Assembly: GCA_009668015.1 (NCBI GenBank)
Contig: WJYB01000001.1
Location: 310,001 to 374,000 of the forward strand
Direction: 5' to 3'
DNA: 64,000 nucleotides
DNA from: Enterobacteriaceae bacterium RIT714
Lineage (GTDB): Bacteria; Pseudomonadota; Gammaproteobacteria; Enterobacterales; Enterobacteriaceae
The position numbers and the translations under genes were made by a program. The notes under the pieces are model-generated. The model did not search any database and was not told where the DNA came from. It worked only from the letters and a program-made list of their open reading frames with translations. Positions 41,365-50,579 of the stretch are shown here, piece after piece (position 1 is the stretch's first letter; each line of letters starts with the position of its first letter).

Positions 41365-41831
41365 CTACTTAATATGAAGAGGGATCAAGAATCTTGTCAA
41401 CCGATCTCTGGAAGCGCTTGAAGTGGCTGATAATTTAAACCATCGGTTTCTTGCTCAGAAGCAAGACGTGCCATTCCGGGTATTTTTGCAAAAAGCCGCG
41501 CCGTTCAATGTCTGCCGGCGAGCAAAGGTTAGCGTTACTGACAAGCTTTAGCCTGCCTTCTGATACCTGACCTGACATGCTGTAGCTTCCGCTACTGGCA
41601 CAATGCCACCTCCCTTACCGGAAAATCTCCAGTGAGTTCACACGCAATACATCAAACGCCCCGCATTTAAAATGCCACTCAAATAGTAATGATAATTATT
41701 TACATCGACGTGGTATGTTTAATGCGCTTATAAAAAGACATATTTCTCATGGCGGAAGGTAAGACTCATCGCGTGGGGAATAACGTGTGGCTGCGTTGAG
41801 ATGCAGTATCAATACAATTTATGGAGATAAG
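41365..41831. other. Intergenic region between umuD and the YncE-like gene
   Basis: 467 bases. The first 300 carry no supported gene. The last part holds the Fur-type site (41685-41703) and the promoter of the YncE-like gene. Confidence 0.5.
41685..41703 (+). promoter_or_regulatory. Fur box upstream of the YncE-like gene
   Basis: Matches the 19-base Fur consensus at about 14 positions, with an uninterrupted AATGATAAT core followed by TATT. It sits about 130-145 bases before the start codon, suggesting iron repression. E. coli yncE is itself Fur-controlled. Confidence 0.65.
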
Positions 41832-43193
41832 ATGAGAAGAATTTCGATCCGTTTAGTGCTGTTGGCCTCGGCCATTGCAATGTCAACGGCCACAACGGCA
41901 TACGCCGATAGCCAGTGGGCTGCCGCCACCACGACCTTTCCTGGCAGTATCCGTGCCGGGTCACGGGACGTTCCTGTTAAGCCCGGAGATAAAACGGTTA
42001 TAACGATTAAGAGTCTTCAGGCGGGCGCGACTGTCACCATGCTGAATGGTGCTGAAGTCCTGACACCGAAACCACTGACCGCCGACGAGAAGGGAAACCT
42101 GACTATTCCGCTAACCGTTCCGACCGATGCCGCAACAGGCCTTCATCCACTCACTGTTATCACGCAAAATCCCGCGAGCGTTTCGCAGGTCATGTTGAAA
42201 TTGTCCCAGGTTGTTCCCCCGAAAAATACTGAGGCTTTCAGGCTGCAAACCATTCCCGTCGGTGAGCGGGCTTACCAGTCGGCAGTTTCGGCCGACGGGA
42301 AGTTGTTCGTGACCTCCGCACGCGGCCCGAAGGAGGGTAGCCGCCTGATGAGACTGAACGCAGGAACGCTGGCTGTCGAAGCGGAGGCTACGCTGCCTAA
42401 AGACAAAAAGGGTGAGCAGATTGGTGTCTTCGGGGTTGGTGTTGATAATGTCAATAATCATGTCTGGACGACGAACACGCTTGCCGAGACGGTGACCGTC
42501 TATGACGCAAAAAACCTTTCCGTCGTGAAAGTCTTTCCGGAGGGGTCGGTCGTACATCCACGCGACGTGATTATTGATGAGGCCCACAATCGGGCTTATG
42601 TCAGCGCAGCGCTGACCGGTTTTATCGAGGTATATGATACCAAAACGCTGGAACATATCGGTCAGATGGAGTTCGTGACGAACCGCGGCCGCGACCCGTT
42701 TTACAGTACAGACCTTGCCCTCGACAGTGCCGGTGGGAAACTCTACGGCGTCAGTCGCGATACGCCTTGGGTGGGCTGGATTGATCTCAAAACGGGCAAG
42801 AGTACGACGGTGAAAATACCTCAGGCGCAAGGCGCAACTGATATCGCTCGCGATCCGGTGACTGGCCGTCTTTACGTCGTTTCCCAGGAGACGAACAACG
42901 TCGTGGTTCTTGATGCGGACGGTAAGGTTCTCGCGGATACTTACATTGGTGCCGGGGGAGTATCTGTCGTCTGGGATCCCGTGACGTCGCAGGTTTTCGC
43001 CGCCACGCGTGCAGGCGGAACCGTTGCTGTTCTGAACAAGGACGGCAAACTGGTCGCTAATATCCCGATGGATGATACGCCAAACCACCTGACCGCCGCG
43101 CCTGATGGTGCCGTTTATCTGGTGTCTATGTATGGTACGACCGGAGATAAAGCTCAAACAGGCTCAGTGACGAAAATCACCCCCCAAAAATAA
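41832..43193 (+). CDS. YncE-like beta-propeller protein with extra N-terminal domain
   Basis: 453 residues. Signal peptide to about residue 27 (TAYA), then an about 100-residue beta-rich, Ig-like segment (TVITIKSLQAGATVTMLNG), then a propeller of YncE type with repeats such as NHVWTTNTLAETVTVYD, NRAYVSAALTGFIEVYD and GRLYVVSQETNNVVVLD. E. coli YncE is about 100 residues shorter. Propeller secreted by Sec, likely periplasmic; family members bind DNA or metabolites and are iron-regulated. GGAG before 41832 selects the start. Confidence 0.85.
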   Translation: MRRISIRLVLLASAIAMSTATTAYADSQWAAATTTFPGSIRAGSRDVPVKPGDKTVITIKSLQAGATVTMLNGAEVLTPKPLTADEKGNLTIPLTVPTDAATGLHPLTVITQNPASVSQVMLKLSQVVPPKNTEAFRLQTIPVGERAYQSAVSADGKLFVTSARGPKEGSRLMRLNAGTLAVEAEATLPKDKKGEQIGVFGVGVDNVNNHVWTTNTLAETVTVYDAKNLSVVKVFPEGSVVHPRDVIIDEAHNRAYVSAALTGFIEVYDTKTLEHIGQMEFVTNRGRDPFYSTDLALDSAGGKLYGVSRDTPWVGWIDLKTGKSTTVKIPQAQGATDIARDPVTGRLYVVSQETNNVVVLDADGKVLADTYIGAGGVSVVWDPVTSQVFAATRAGGTVAVLNKDGKLVANIPMDDTPNHLTAAPDGAVYLVSMYGTTGDKAQTGSVTKITPQK

Positions 43194-43239
43194 CGGCTTT
43201 AGTCCGCTACGTTGTTCGTGGGCAGGTCAGCCTGGCATT

Positions 43240-43437
43240 ATGATTAACCCCCAGCCGCCTGGAGGGTGGGGGTATGTTCTCGGCATAACTACCTGGTTCC
43301 TGTCTGGCGGTTGGTTTATCGCCCATCTCGGCACGCAGTCCGTAGTTCTGAGCAGTGTTATTTTCACGCTTATGGCCTTTATCAGTATTTCGGTGAAACA
43401 CCGGAGAGATCTTCAGGTACAGCAGGTCCTGCCCTGA
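43240..43437 (+). CDS. Possible small membrane protein or relic
   Basis: 65 residues with two hydrophobic segments (YVLGITTWFLSGGWFIAHL and SVVLSSVIFTLMAFISISV). There is no ribosome site, so it may be the tail of a lost PepSY- or iron-uptake-associated membrane protein that once followed the YncE-like gene. Weakly supported. Confidence 0.25.
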   Translation: MINPQPPGGWGYVLGITTWFLSGGWFIAHLGTQSVVLSSVIFTLMAFISISVKHRRDLQVQQVLP

Positions 43438-43552
43438 ACGACATGAAGCCTGCGCTTTAAAGTAGAATTTATGGAACATCTGTTCGGAATAAACAGGTGT
43501 TCCCTTAAGGCGTCGTGGCAACCATTATGTTTCTTTTTTGAAGGAGATAGAA

Positions 43553-44671
43553 ATGGACAAGCTGTTTACCCCATTCAAAGCTGGGGATACCACACTGGTA
43601 AACCGTGTTGTGATGGCACCTATGACCCGCTCACGTGCAACAGTGGGCGATACTGCGGACGAACTGACGGCAAAATACTACCAGCAGCGTGCATCGGCAG
43701 GATTAATTATTACAGAAGGGGCTCAGATCTCTGTGCAGGGACAGGGTTATCTCTTTACTCCCGGTATTTATAACGATGAACAGGTGAAAGGTTGGGAATT
43801 GACCACTAAAGCTGTGCACGATGCAGGCGGGAAAATTTACGTCCAGCTCTGGCACGTTGGCCGGATTTCTCACCATAGCCTGCAAATTGACGGACAGGCG
43901 CCCGTCAGCTCAGTCGCCGTAAAAGCTGAAAATTCAACCTGCTATGCCCGCAATGAAGCTGGCCAGCCAGGTCCAGTGCCTGTTTCTAAACCACGGGCTT
44001 TATCAGTGTCTGAGATTCAGGATGTGGTTTGCGATTACGTCCGGGCTGCAAAAAATGCCATTCGGGCAGGTTTTGATGGCGTTGAGATCCACGCCGCTAA
44101 TGGGTACCTTCTGGAGCAGTTTATCAATGGAGGGTTAAACAACCGTCAGGACGAATATGGTGGTGCCAATCCTCAAAATCGCCTCCGTTTTGTGCTTGAA
44201 GTGACGGATGCTATCTCACAGGCGATTGGTGCAGGAAAAACGGGCATTCGCCTGGCTCCATTCGGGCGCCTCTTTGATATGCATGCTTTCGAAGGCGAAG
44301 AGGAAACCTGGCTGCTGTTAGCGAAAGAACTCAGTAAACGTTCTCTTTCTTATGTTCATCTGAGTGATCAGCAAACACTTGGTGAACAGGCGATTCCAGC
44401 CGGATTTATTGAGAAGTTTCGCGCTGTCTTTGACGGCCCGCTGATTATTGCCGGTGGGTTTGACAAACAACGAGCCGAAGAATATCTCCAGCAAGGAAAA
44501 GCCGATCTGATTGGATTTGGACGCCCTTATATTGCAAACCCGGACCTGGCTGAACGCCTGGCAAATGGCTGGCCGCTGAATGAGGTCAACCGGGCGACAA
44601 TGTATGGTGGTGATGAAAAAGGGTATACAGACTATCCGTTCTGGTCTGATACCCAAAACGTTCAGATATAA
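43553..44671 (+). CDS. Old Yellow Enzyme, NemA-like alkene reductase
   Basis: 372-residue FMN oxidoreductase. Typical features: MAPMTRSRA near the N-terminus, LWHVGRISH, substrate-binding His/Asn in EIHAANGYLLEQFI, NNRQDEYGG, and GFGRPYIANPDL at the phosphate site. NemA-type enzymes reduce N-ethylmaleimide, nitrate esters and activated alkenes. AAGGAG before 43553 chooses the second Met. Convergent with the LysR gene that starts its stop codon at the very next base. Confidence 0.9.
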   Translation: MDKLFTPFKAGDTTLVNRVVMAPMTRSRATVGDTADELTAKYYQQRASAGLIITEGAQISVQGQGYLFTPGIYNDEQVKGWELTTKAVHDAGGKIYVQLWHVGRISHHSLQIDGQAPVSSVAVKAENSTCYARNEAGQPGPVPVSKPRALSVSEIQDVVCDYVRAAKNAIRAGFDGVEIHAANGYLLEQFINGGLNNRQDEYGGANPQNRLRFVLEVTDAISQAIGAGKTGIRLAPFGRLFDMHAFEGEEETWLLLAKELSKRSLSYVHLSDQQTLGEQAIPAGFIEKFRAVFDGPLIIAGGFDKQRAEEYLQQGKADLIGFGRPYIANPDLAERLANGWPLNEVNRATMYGGDEKGYTDYPFWSDTQNVQI

Positions 44672-45562
44672 TCAGTCAAGGAGGCCGTCTTCTGCAGCCT
44701 TAACGAGCGTATCCACAACGTGACGGCTTTTTGGCCACAGCGCACTAACGGGCATTTCCCCTCCGGAATGGCCAGGCAGAACCTCCCGCAGTTCACCACT
44801 TTCAAGGTATTTTCCGACCAGCCAAAGAGGCAACTGTGACAATCCGCCTCCCGCCAGGGTGGCGGCAAGCATTGCATCGCCATCACCAAATTCATGTGTC
44901 GGAGGTGGCGTAAATCGACTGATCTGGCCGTCACTTTCCTTCAGCAGCCAGGAAATAGGCTGATTGCGACGAAATCCGACTACACACTGGTGCTGGCTCA
45001 GTTCATCCGGACTGACAGGCTCTCCCTGGTAAAGCAGGTAATCAGGTGATGCGCAGATAACCAGTTTTTGAGTCGTCAGTCTTCTGGCAACCAGACCACT
45101 ACTGTCAGCCAGTTCTCCAATGCGGATGACCAGGTCAATCCCTTCCTCAATAAGGTCCACAAGCCGCTCACTGAATGTCACCGTCAGTGCCAGTTCAGGG
45201 TAACGACGGGTAATATCGAGCAGGATAGGTAATATTCGCTGTCGTCCGAATGCGGCCGGTAAATCAACCCGGAGCCGACCTGAAGGCTGGCAGATATGCG
45301 ATGTCAGCTCAGCTTCGGCCTGTTCGAGTATATCTATCGCACTCTGACAGCTGGCAAGAAATCGCTCTCCATCCGGTGTCAGGCTGAGCCGGCGTGTCGA
45401 ACGCTGAAACAGCTTCAGTCCGAGACGATCCTCAAGGCGACCAACACTTTTCCCGACAGCTGATTTGGTCAACCCCAGTTTTTCTGCGGCCGCAGTAAAG
45501 CTGCCTTGCTGGGCCGTGGTGACAAACGCCGTAATACCGCCTAGATGATCTGTTCTGCGCAT
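44672..45562 (-). CDS. LysR-family regulator convergent with the OYE gene
   Basis: 296 residues: winged helix GSFTAAAEKLGLTKSAVGKSV, then a ligand domain beginning RLRVDLPAAFGRQRILPIL. Same subfamily as the regulator at 23614. It ends exactly where the oxidoreductase gene ends, with no spacer. It is preceded by an NTF2-like gene (10 bases) and may control both. Confidence 0.85.
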   Translation of the reverse strand: MRRTDHLGGITAFVTTAQQGSFTAAAEKLGLTKSAVGKSVGRLEDRLGLKLFQRSTRRLSLTPDGERFLASCQSAIDILEQAEAELTSHICQPSGRLRVDLPAAFGRQRILPILLDITRRYPELALTVTFSERLVDLIEEGIDLVIRIGELADSSGLVARRLTTQKLVICASPDYLLYQGEPVSPDELSQHQCVVGFRRNQPISWLLKESDGQISRFTPPPTHEFGDGDAMLAATLAGGGLSQLPLWLVGKYLESGELREVLPGHSGGEMPVSALWPKSRHVVDTLVKAAEDGLLD

Positions 45563-45571
45563 AAGTTTCCG

Positions 45572-46315
45572 TCAGTCGTTTAAGTCCAGCGCCGCGTGCC
45601 GGATTGTCAGATAGCGGCCTGCTGTTTCAGTCAGGACCAGATTCAATGTCCAAATCCGTTCCTGAGCAGAGATTGCCAGGGAACAGGCCAGATCATCAGT
45701 ATCCATATTTTCCACATGGATATGAGTCGCCTTCAGATTTTTAAGTAATGAAAATAGCTCACAGCCAGTTACCCGATCAGTTGCATCATGAACTATCGCC
45801 TTAATGCCCTCATCTGAAGAGAGCAACAGCCCCTGGGACAACCGAGCAATAAAAGAATGTAAGCGGTTTTCAGCGAAAGAATCACGGAATACGTTATCCG
45901 GGTTGGGATGGCGGGGTGTTTTCTGCAAAAAGGTGAATACCGCATTATGATTGTCATCAAAAGAAACCGTTGTACGGTATTCAGATAGCGCCCCACCGAC
46001 TTCTCCATCAGCTCTGACAGCCTGGTATCCAATGTCCATGTTTACATCGGCCTTATCTTCTGTCTGCTGAATCACCTGTATCCGCCTGATAACATGTGAA
46101 CCTTTCTCATGCGGGAGATGACGGAGCCAGTGTGACATTGCCGCTTTCCCTTTCGCCAGCAAATATGTTCCCCCATGTACCAGCATAACCTCCTCAGAAA
46201 AGATATCGAGATGGTCAGCGATCTCTTCTGTTTCACCTTCGAAGAAGGCGAACCAACGGTGGGCTATATCGCGTGCTGCATGGTATCTGGCTTGTTGAAT
46301 CTGCTCTTCTGTCAT
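45572..46315 (-). CDS. NTF2/SnoaL-like protein, apparently two-domain
   Basis: 247 residues. The N-terminal half (about 10-130) reads as a SnoaL/NTF2 cone fold: ARDIAHRWFAFFEGE, FSEEVMLVHGG, GYQAVRADGEVGG. The second half, with RLHSFIARLSQGLL and ATHIHVENMDTDD, looks like a diverged second copy. It may act as a ligand-binding or polyketide-cyclase-type protein. 10 bases upstream of the LysR gene, so they are likely co-transcribed. Confidence 0.72.
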   Translation of the reverse strand: MTEEQIQQARYHAARDIAHRWFAFFEGETEEIADHLDIFSEEVMLVHGGTYLLAKGKAAMSHWLRHLPHEKGSHVIRRIQVIQQTEDKADVNMDIGYQAVRADGEVGGALSEYRTTVSFDDNHNAVFTFLQKTPRHPNPDNVFRDSFAENRLHSFIARLSQGLLLSSDEGIKAIVHDATDRVTGCELFSLLKNLKATHIHVENMDTDDLACSLAISAQERIWTLNLVLTETAGRYLTIRHAALDLND

Positions 46316-46537
46316 TACACCTCCTCCAGGTAGTCATTAGTTCATTCTGCAGGAGTGGCTGTCCGAAGACCGCAGACCTGATCTGAGTCATACGATAACC
46401 CAAATTAGCGTGCGCATTGTTGAATCTATGTCCGCATAGTAGCGAACATAACCCGGTTTATCGTGGAATAAAAAACAATCATAGTAATTTCCTCAATAAC
46501 AGATTCGCCTCCGGATGCCGGGGACAAGGAAATGAAT

Positions 46538-46690
46538 ATGAATACTAAAAACATCCCGCTTTCGCTGCTGGACTTAGCCCCGATAACTGAGGGCCATAGT
46601 CTGACTGATACCATCACCAACAGTGAATCGCCACAGGTTTATCAGATACCTCAGAGTCATTTAAGATGGCTTAAAGAGAGGCATACATGA
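46538..46690 (+). pseudogene. Luciferase-like monooxygenase relic
   Basis: After AAGGA, the frame reads MNTKNIPLSLLDLAPITEGH, matching the N-terminus of YhbW-like luciferase-family monooxygenases (FSLLDLAPI.EG). The match ends near residue 30, after which the frame runs out in unrelated sequence before a stop. About 300 residues of the enzyme are missing. Confidence 0.65.
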
Positions 46691-46700
46691 GCCGTAAAAA

Positions 46701-46828
46701 CAGGTTGTTGATCGTGGCCATTCTGTTTCCAGCGTTGCAACACGTCTCGATATCAACACTCACAGTCTATACGACTGGATAAAGAAGTACGGGGCGGACT
46801 CTTCCAGTAACAAAGAACAGTCAGATGC
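46701..46828 (+). mobile_element. IS3-family OrfA fragment
   Basis: QVVDRGHSVSSVATRLDINT, then HSLYDWIKKYGADSSSNKEQ, is the helix-turn-helix part of an IS3-family OrfA transposase. The first 20 or so and last 40 residues of OrfA and all of OrfB are gone, and no terminal inverted repeats are visible. It ends where the umuC fragment begins. Confidence 0.75.
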
Positions 46829-46965
46829 ACCAGGCTATCTGCGCCTGCGCCGAGCGAGCGGCAGACAAACTGCGCAGCGAACATCCATTCTGCGCTTTTG
46901 TCAGTGCCTTTCTGCGCACCAGTCCCCATGCAGATAATGAGATTGACTATGGGAACCAGGCATCG
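46825..46965 (+). pseudogene. umuC: Third umuC fragment (little-finger region)
   Basis: MHQAICACAERAADKLRSEH and FCAFVSAFLRTSPHADNEID align with residues about 262-308 of the full UmuC at 39719 (MHQAICAYAERASEKLRNER). The sequence differs enough to be an independent copy. It is fused directly to the IS3 fragment. Confidence 0.85.
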
Positions 46966-47327
46966 CGAGATGCGATCACCCGCTTACACTATCCGTTATT
47001 CTGGCCTGCCCGTTGCACGGTAAAATCGGTAATCGCCACCATGCAAAAGAGGCTACACATTCGGGCAATATTCATAAGTAAATCGTTCTGTTAGCCACCA
47101 ACCTGCTGACCGCTTTTTGAAAGTTGTCACACAACTTTCAATTCATATCACACCAGTTGGGTGAAAGTTAATATAAATCAATATCCGCACAGCCCAGATC
47201 GGTATGGTGAAGACCAGTTATTTTTACTGCCATCTACCATTCTAGTTGGTGTAGTAATCAGGCGCTGCCACCTGCTGATGAGGGGCAGCGAAATCTGGCT
47301 TCATTATTTATCTGACGAGTCACAATC
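46966..47327. other. Junction between the plasticity zone and ydfI
   Basis: 362 bases. Up to 47095 the frame from the umuC fragment continues open but encodes nothing recognised. The second half must hold the ydfI promoter; an inverted repeat CGCTGCC/GGGCAGCG lies near 47263-47289. Confidence 0.4.
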
Positions 47328-48791
47328 ATGGAAAACCGGTTATTAAAGGCGAAAGCCACGCTGCCTCAGTTCGATCGCGACAACCTGAAGACGCGCATTG
47401 TTCATTTAGGGTTTGGCGCATTTCATCGCGCGCATCAGGCGGTGTACACCGATATCCTGGCGGCAGAGCAAGGCAGCGACTGGGGTTACTGTGAAGTTAA
47501 CCTGATTGGCGGCGAACAGCAGATTGCCGATCTGAACGCACAGGATAATCTCTACACGGTGGCTGAAATGTCTGCCGACGCATGGACTGCGCGCGTGGTT
47601 GGCGTAGTAAAAAAAGCCATTCACGCCAGTGTGGACGGCCTGGAAACCGTGCTGGCGGCCATGTGCGAGCCGCAGGTGGCGATTGTTTCGCTCACCATTA
47701 CCGAAAAAGGCTACTGTCATGCACCGGCAACCGGCCAGCTGATGCTCGATCACCCGCTGATCGCCGCCGATTTGCAAAATCCGCATCAGCCAACATCGGC
47801 GCCGGGTGTGGTTGTCGAGGCGCTGGCACGACGTAAAGCCGCTGGATTACCGGCGTTCAGCGTCATGTCCTGCGACAACATGCCGGAAAATGGCCATGTC
47901 ATGCGTAACGTCACCTGTGCGTATGCGCGAGCGGTGAACAGCGAACTTGCCGACTGGATTGAAGCGAACGTAACGTTCCCGTCGACAATGGTCGATCGTA
48001 TTGTCCCGGCGGTGACAGCGGAAACGCTGGATAAAATCGAACAGATCACGGGTGTGCGCGATCCGGCTGGCGTAGCCTGCGAACCTTTCCGTCAGTGGGT
48101 CGTTGAAGATAACTTTGTTGCCGGACGCCCGGAGTGGGAAAAAGCAGGCGCGGAACTGGTGAAAGACGTTATCCCGTTCGAGGAGATGAAGCTGCGCATG
48201 TTAAATGGCAGTCACTCTTTCCTGGCGTATCTCGGCTATCTGGCGGGCTACCAGCATATCAATGACTGCATGGAAGATGCGCACTATCGTCAGGCCGCCC
48301 ACGCCTTAATGCTCCAGGAACAGGCTCCGACTCTGAAGGTGAAAGGCGTCGATTTGGCTCGCTATGCCGATCTGCTGATTGCGCGCTACAGCAATCCGGC
48401 TCTGCGTCATCGTACCTGGCAAATTGCGATGGATGGCAGTCAGAAATTGCCACAACGTATGCTGGATTCTGTGCGTTGGCACCTGATGCATCAGCGTCAA
48501 TTCCCGTTGCTGGCGCTCGGCATCGCGGGCTGGATGCGCTATGTGGGTGGGGTGGATGAGAGCGGGAAGGCGATTGAAGTCTGCGATCCGCTGCTGGCCG
48601 ACATTCAGACGGCGGTGAACGGTAGTCAGGAAGGAGAACGCCGCGTTCATACGTTGTTGGGTATCGAGGCGATTTTCGGCAAAGAGCTACCGCTGGAAGC
48701 GACCTTTGTAGAGGCGGTCATGAAAGCCTACATGACCTTGCTGGAGCAGGGGGCGAAATCCACCGTCGCTCAATACGCCGCACAGTATTAA
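47328..48791 (+). CDS. ydfI: Mannitol dehydrogenase-family oxidoreductase YdfI
   Basis: 487 residues, E. coli YdfI length. N-terminal Rossmann region [18 protein letters not shown], the family signature ITEKGYC, and the C-terminal catalytic stretch [23 protein letters not shown]. The family oxidises sugar acids (mannonate/fructuronate-type) or polyols with NAD. Next to ydfZ, rspR and ydfG as in E. coli, where ydfI belongs to the RspR region. rspA and rspB are absent here. Confidence 0.9.
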   Translation: MENRLLKAKATLPQFDRDNLKTRIVHLGFGAFHRAHQAVYTDILAAEQGSDWGYCEVNLIGGEQQIADLNAQDNLYTVAEMSADAWTARVVGVVKKAIHASVDGLETVLAAMCEPQVAIVSLTITEKGYCHAPATGQLMLDHPLIAADLQNPHQPTSAPGVVVEALARRKAAGLPAFSVMSCDNMPENGHVMRNVTCAYARAVNSELADWIEANVTFPSTMVDRIVPAVTAETLDKIEQITGVRDPAGVACEPFRQWVVEDNFVAGRPEWEKAGAELVKDVIPFEEMKLRMLNGSHSFLAYLGYLAGYQHINDCMEDAHYRQAAHALMLQEQAPTLKVKGVDLARYADLLIARYSNPALRHRTWQIAMDGSQKLPQRMLDSVRWHLMHQRQFPLLALGIAGWMRYVGGVDESGKAIEVCDPLLADIQTAVNGSQEGERRVHTLLGIEAIFGKELPLEATFVEAVMKAYMTLLEQGAKSTVAQYAAQY

Positions 48792-48798
48792 TCCCTTT

Positions 48799-48822
48799 CA
48801 TGCCGCCGTTCGCGGCGGCATG
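48799..48822 (+). terminator. Hairpin after ydfI
   Basis: Near-perfect stem CATGCCGCC/GGCGGCATG between the convergent ydfI and ydfZ genes. No strong U-run follows. Confidence 0.6.
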
Positions 48823-48835
48823 CGATTTCAGGCCC

Positions 48836-49036
48836 TTAGTGCATACCCAGACGAATCAGTTCAACCGGCGCAAATTTCCCTTCACAGCCTTCCACTTCCA
48901 CCGTTTTGTTGCGGCGAACCTGCGCGGCATCAAGGCCTTCGCTGTGGATTGCTCTGATTTTACCCGTGTGCCCGGTACCGCTAATCATCACGCGGCTGCC
49001 GGTGGTAATGGAATTGCGGTTACGATCGTAAGTCAT
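48836..49036 (-). CDS. ydfZ: YdfZ, small anaerobically regulated protein
   Basis: 66 residues starting [16 protein letters not shown] and ending VELIRLGMH, matching E. coli YdfZ at most positions. A candidate SH3-like fold with Cys in [11 protein letters not shown]. coli YdfZ binds selenium and is induced by FNR. The first Met of the pair is at 49039; I chose the second to fit the E. coli protein. An FNR site lies about 96-109 bases upstream. Confidence 0.9.
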   Translation of the reverse strand: MTYDRNRNSITTGSRVMISGTGHTGKIRAIHSEGLDAAQVRRNKTVEVEGCEGKFAPVELIRLGMH

Positions 49037-49131
49037 CATGGTTATTTCTCCTCTTTAATACCACATCACGGCGATATAACAGCTGTGCCGCTGACGGAAG
49101 ACATAAATACGCCTCCCGCGAGAAGATTTTT

Positions 49132-49145
49132 TTGTTTTTGATCAA
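49132..49145 (-). promoter_or_regulatory. FNR site upstream of ydfZ
   Basis: TTGTT-TTTG-ATCAA, nine of ten consensus positions. It is positioned for an FNR-activated minus-strand promoter, as known for ydfZ in E. coli. Confidence 0.7.
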
Positions 49146-49326
49146 ACTCACACTTTTTTCCTGAAAATTTAACCGTATTGACTCCCTCAGACGGTAATTG
49201 ACAAAGCAGACATTTGTTTTCATTAATTGATAGTTTCTACCTGGGACCGTTTAATATCCGTTTCAGATACGGGTGTCACTCTTAATGCAGATAATAGACG
49301 CCTGAATCGGAAAGAGGAAAAGGCTT

Positions 49327-49758
49327 ATGTATAAGAAGATTTTGATGCCTGTTGATGTATTTGAGATGAACCTGAGTGACAAAGCGGTGCGTCATGCGGA
49401 GTTTCTGGCCAGGTCGGATAATGCCACCATCACGTTAGTGAATATCCTGCCTGTCAGCAGTCGCTCCCTGCTGCGCGGATTTGCCTCGGATATTAAAAAG
49501 TTTGAGACGTTTATGATTGCCGAGTCAGAGAAAAAAATGAACGAATTAAAACGGTTATTTGATATTGCGCCAGACAAAATTCGTATCGAAGTGCGCTTTG
49601 GCAATGTGCGAGACGAAATCATCGCCATGAGTAATAAAGATGACTACGAGGTGATTGTTATTGGGTCGAAAACGCCGGGAATGTCATCACATTTACTGGG
49701 CTCTAATGCAGAATCTGTTATTCGCTACGCAAAAATCCCGGTATTAGTGGTTCGTTAA
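49327..49758 (+). CDS. Universal stress protein, UspF/UspG type
   Basis: 143 residues with one USP domain: MYKKILMPVDVFE strand, VIVIGSKTPGMSSHLLGSNA at the nucleotide loop, and the final KIPVLVVR. The LLGSN motif is typical of ATP-binding UspF/UspG proteins. AGGAAAAGG supports the start. It sits between ydfZ and rspR, a position where E. coli has no Usp gene, so it may be an insertion. Confidence 0.88.
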   Translation: MYKKILMPVDVFEMNLSDKAVRHAEFLARSDNATITLVNILPVSSRSLLRGFASDIKKFETFMIAESEKKMNELKRLFDIAPDKIRIEVRFGNVRDEIIAMSNKDDYEVIVIGSKTPGMSSHLLGSNAESVIRYAKIPVLVVR

Positions 49759-49802
49759 TCATTTTCCTGCATCCCGGTCACTACCGGGATGCAATATAAA
49801 GA

Positions 49803-50489
49803 TCAGTCTTCGCTAAACCAGTCGCTATTTTCCTGGCGAATAAGCTGGACCGATTCGCCAATTTCCTGAAGATGCAACGTCATCGCCTTTTCCACACTCT
49901 CGCCATCGCGTTTTTCGAGCGCGGCAAAAATATCATGATGCTGGCGTAACAACATTTCTGGCGGCGAGACATGATCGAGGCTCATATAACGCACCCGGTC
50001 AATAGTCGCTTTGATATTTTCAATGGTATCCCACGCCAGCTGGCAATCCGCAATTTGCGCCAGCTTCTGATGGAATTCATCGTCGAGCAGGAAAAAGTCA
50101 TTGAGCTGTTTACGCTCAATCGCAATACGCTGCTGATGAAGATTCTGTTCCAGCAAATAGCACTGATGATCGTCTACCAGGGAAGCCGCACGGCGCACCA
50201 CGGCACATTCAATGGCCTGGCGGACAAAACAGCCATTGCGCACCTGTGACAGCGAGATTTTATTCACGTAGCTGCCGCGCTGCGGGCGAATCTGGATCAG
50301 GCCGTTCTCGGCAAGCTTAATAAAAGCTTCGCGAACCGGCTGACGAGAAACGTCAAAACGCACCGACACTTCTTTTTCGGATAGCGGCGTACCGGGCGGG
50401 ATCAGGCAATGCACAATATCGCGACGCAAAATGCGGTAAATTTGCTGGTTAACAGGCTGTGTGGGATTGAGTTGCGATTCAGCGGCCAT
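49803..50489 (-). CDS. rspR: GntR-family regulator RspR (YdfH)
   Basis: 228 residues of the FadR subfamily: winged helix [20 protein letters not shown] and an all-helical FCD ligand domain with [11 protein letters not shown]. It matches E. coli RspR nearly throughout, including [20 protein letters not shown]. RspR represses rspAB in E. coli; rspAB are not in this window, so its local target is probably ydfI or a remote site. Confidence 0.93.
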   Translation of the reverse strand: MAAESQLNPTQPVNQQIYRILRRDIVHCLIPPGTPLSEKEVSVRFDVSRQPVREAFIKLAENGLIQIRPQRGSYVNKISLSQVRNGCFVRQAIECAVVRRAASLVDDHQCYLLEQNLHQQRIAIERKQLNDFFLLDDEFHQKLAQIADCQLAWDTIENIKATIDRVRYMSLDHVSPPEMLLRQHHDIFAALEKRDGESVEKAMTLHLQEIGESVQLIRQENSDWFSED

Positions 50490-50579
50490 GGTTATGATTT
50501 CTCAGAGAGTTAACCTGATCATACTACCATTCTTTCGAGGGGCAGCCCATACCCGGCCAGCAGGCCGGGCAGGGGAAAA

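Noticed and set aside
42111..43157. 348-codon minus-strand frame
   Set aside because: Antisense to the YncE-like gene; the sequence lacks protein-like character.
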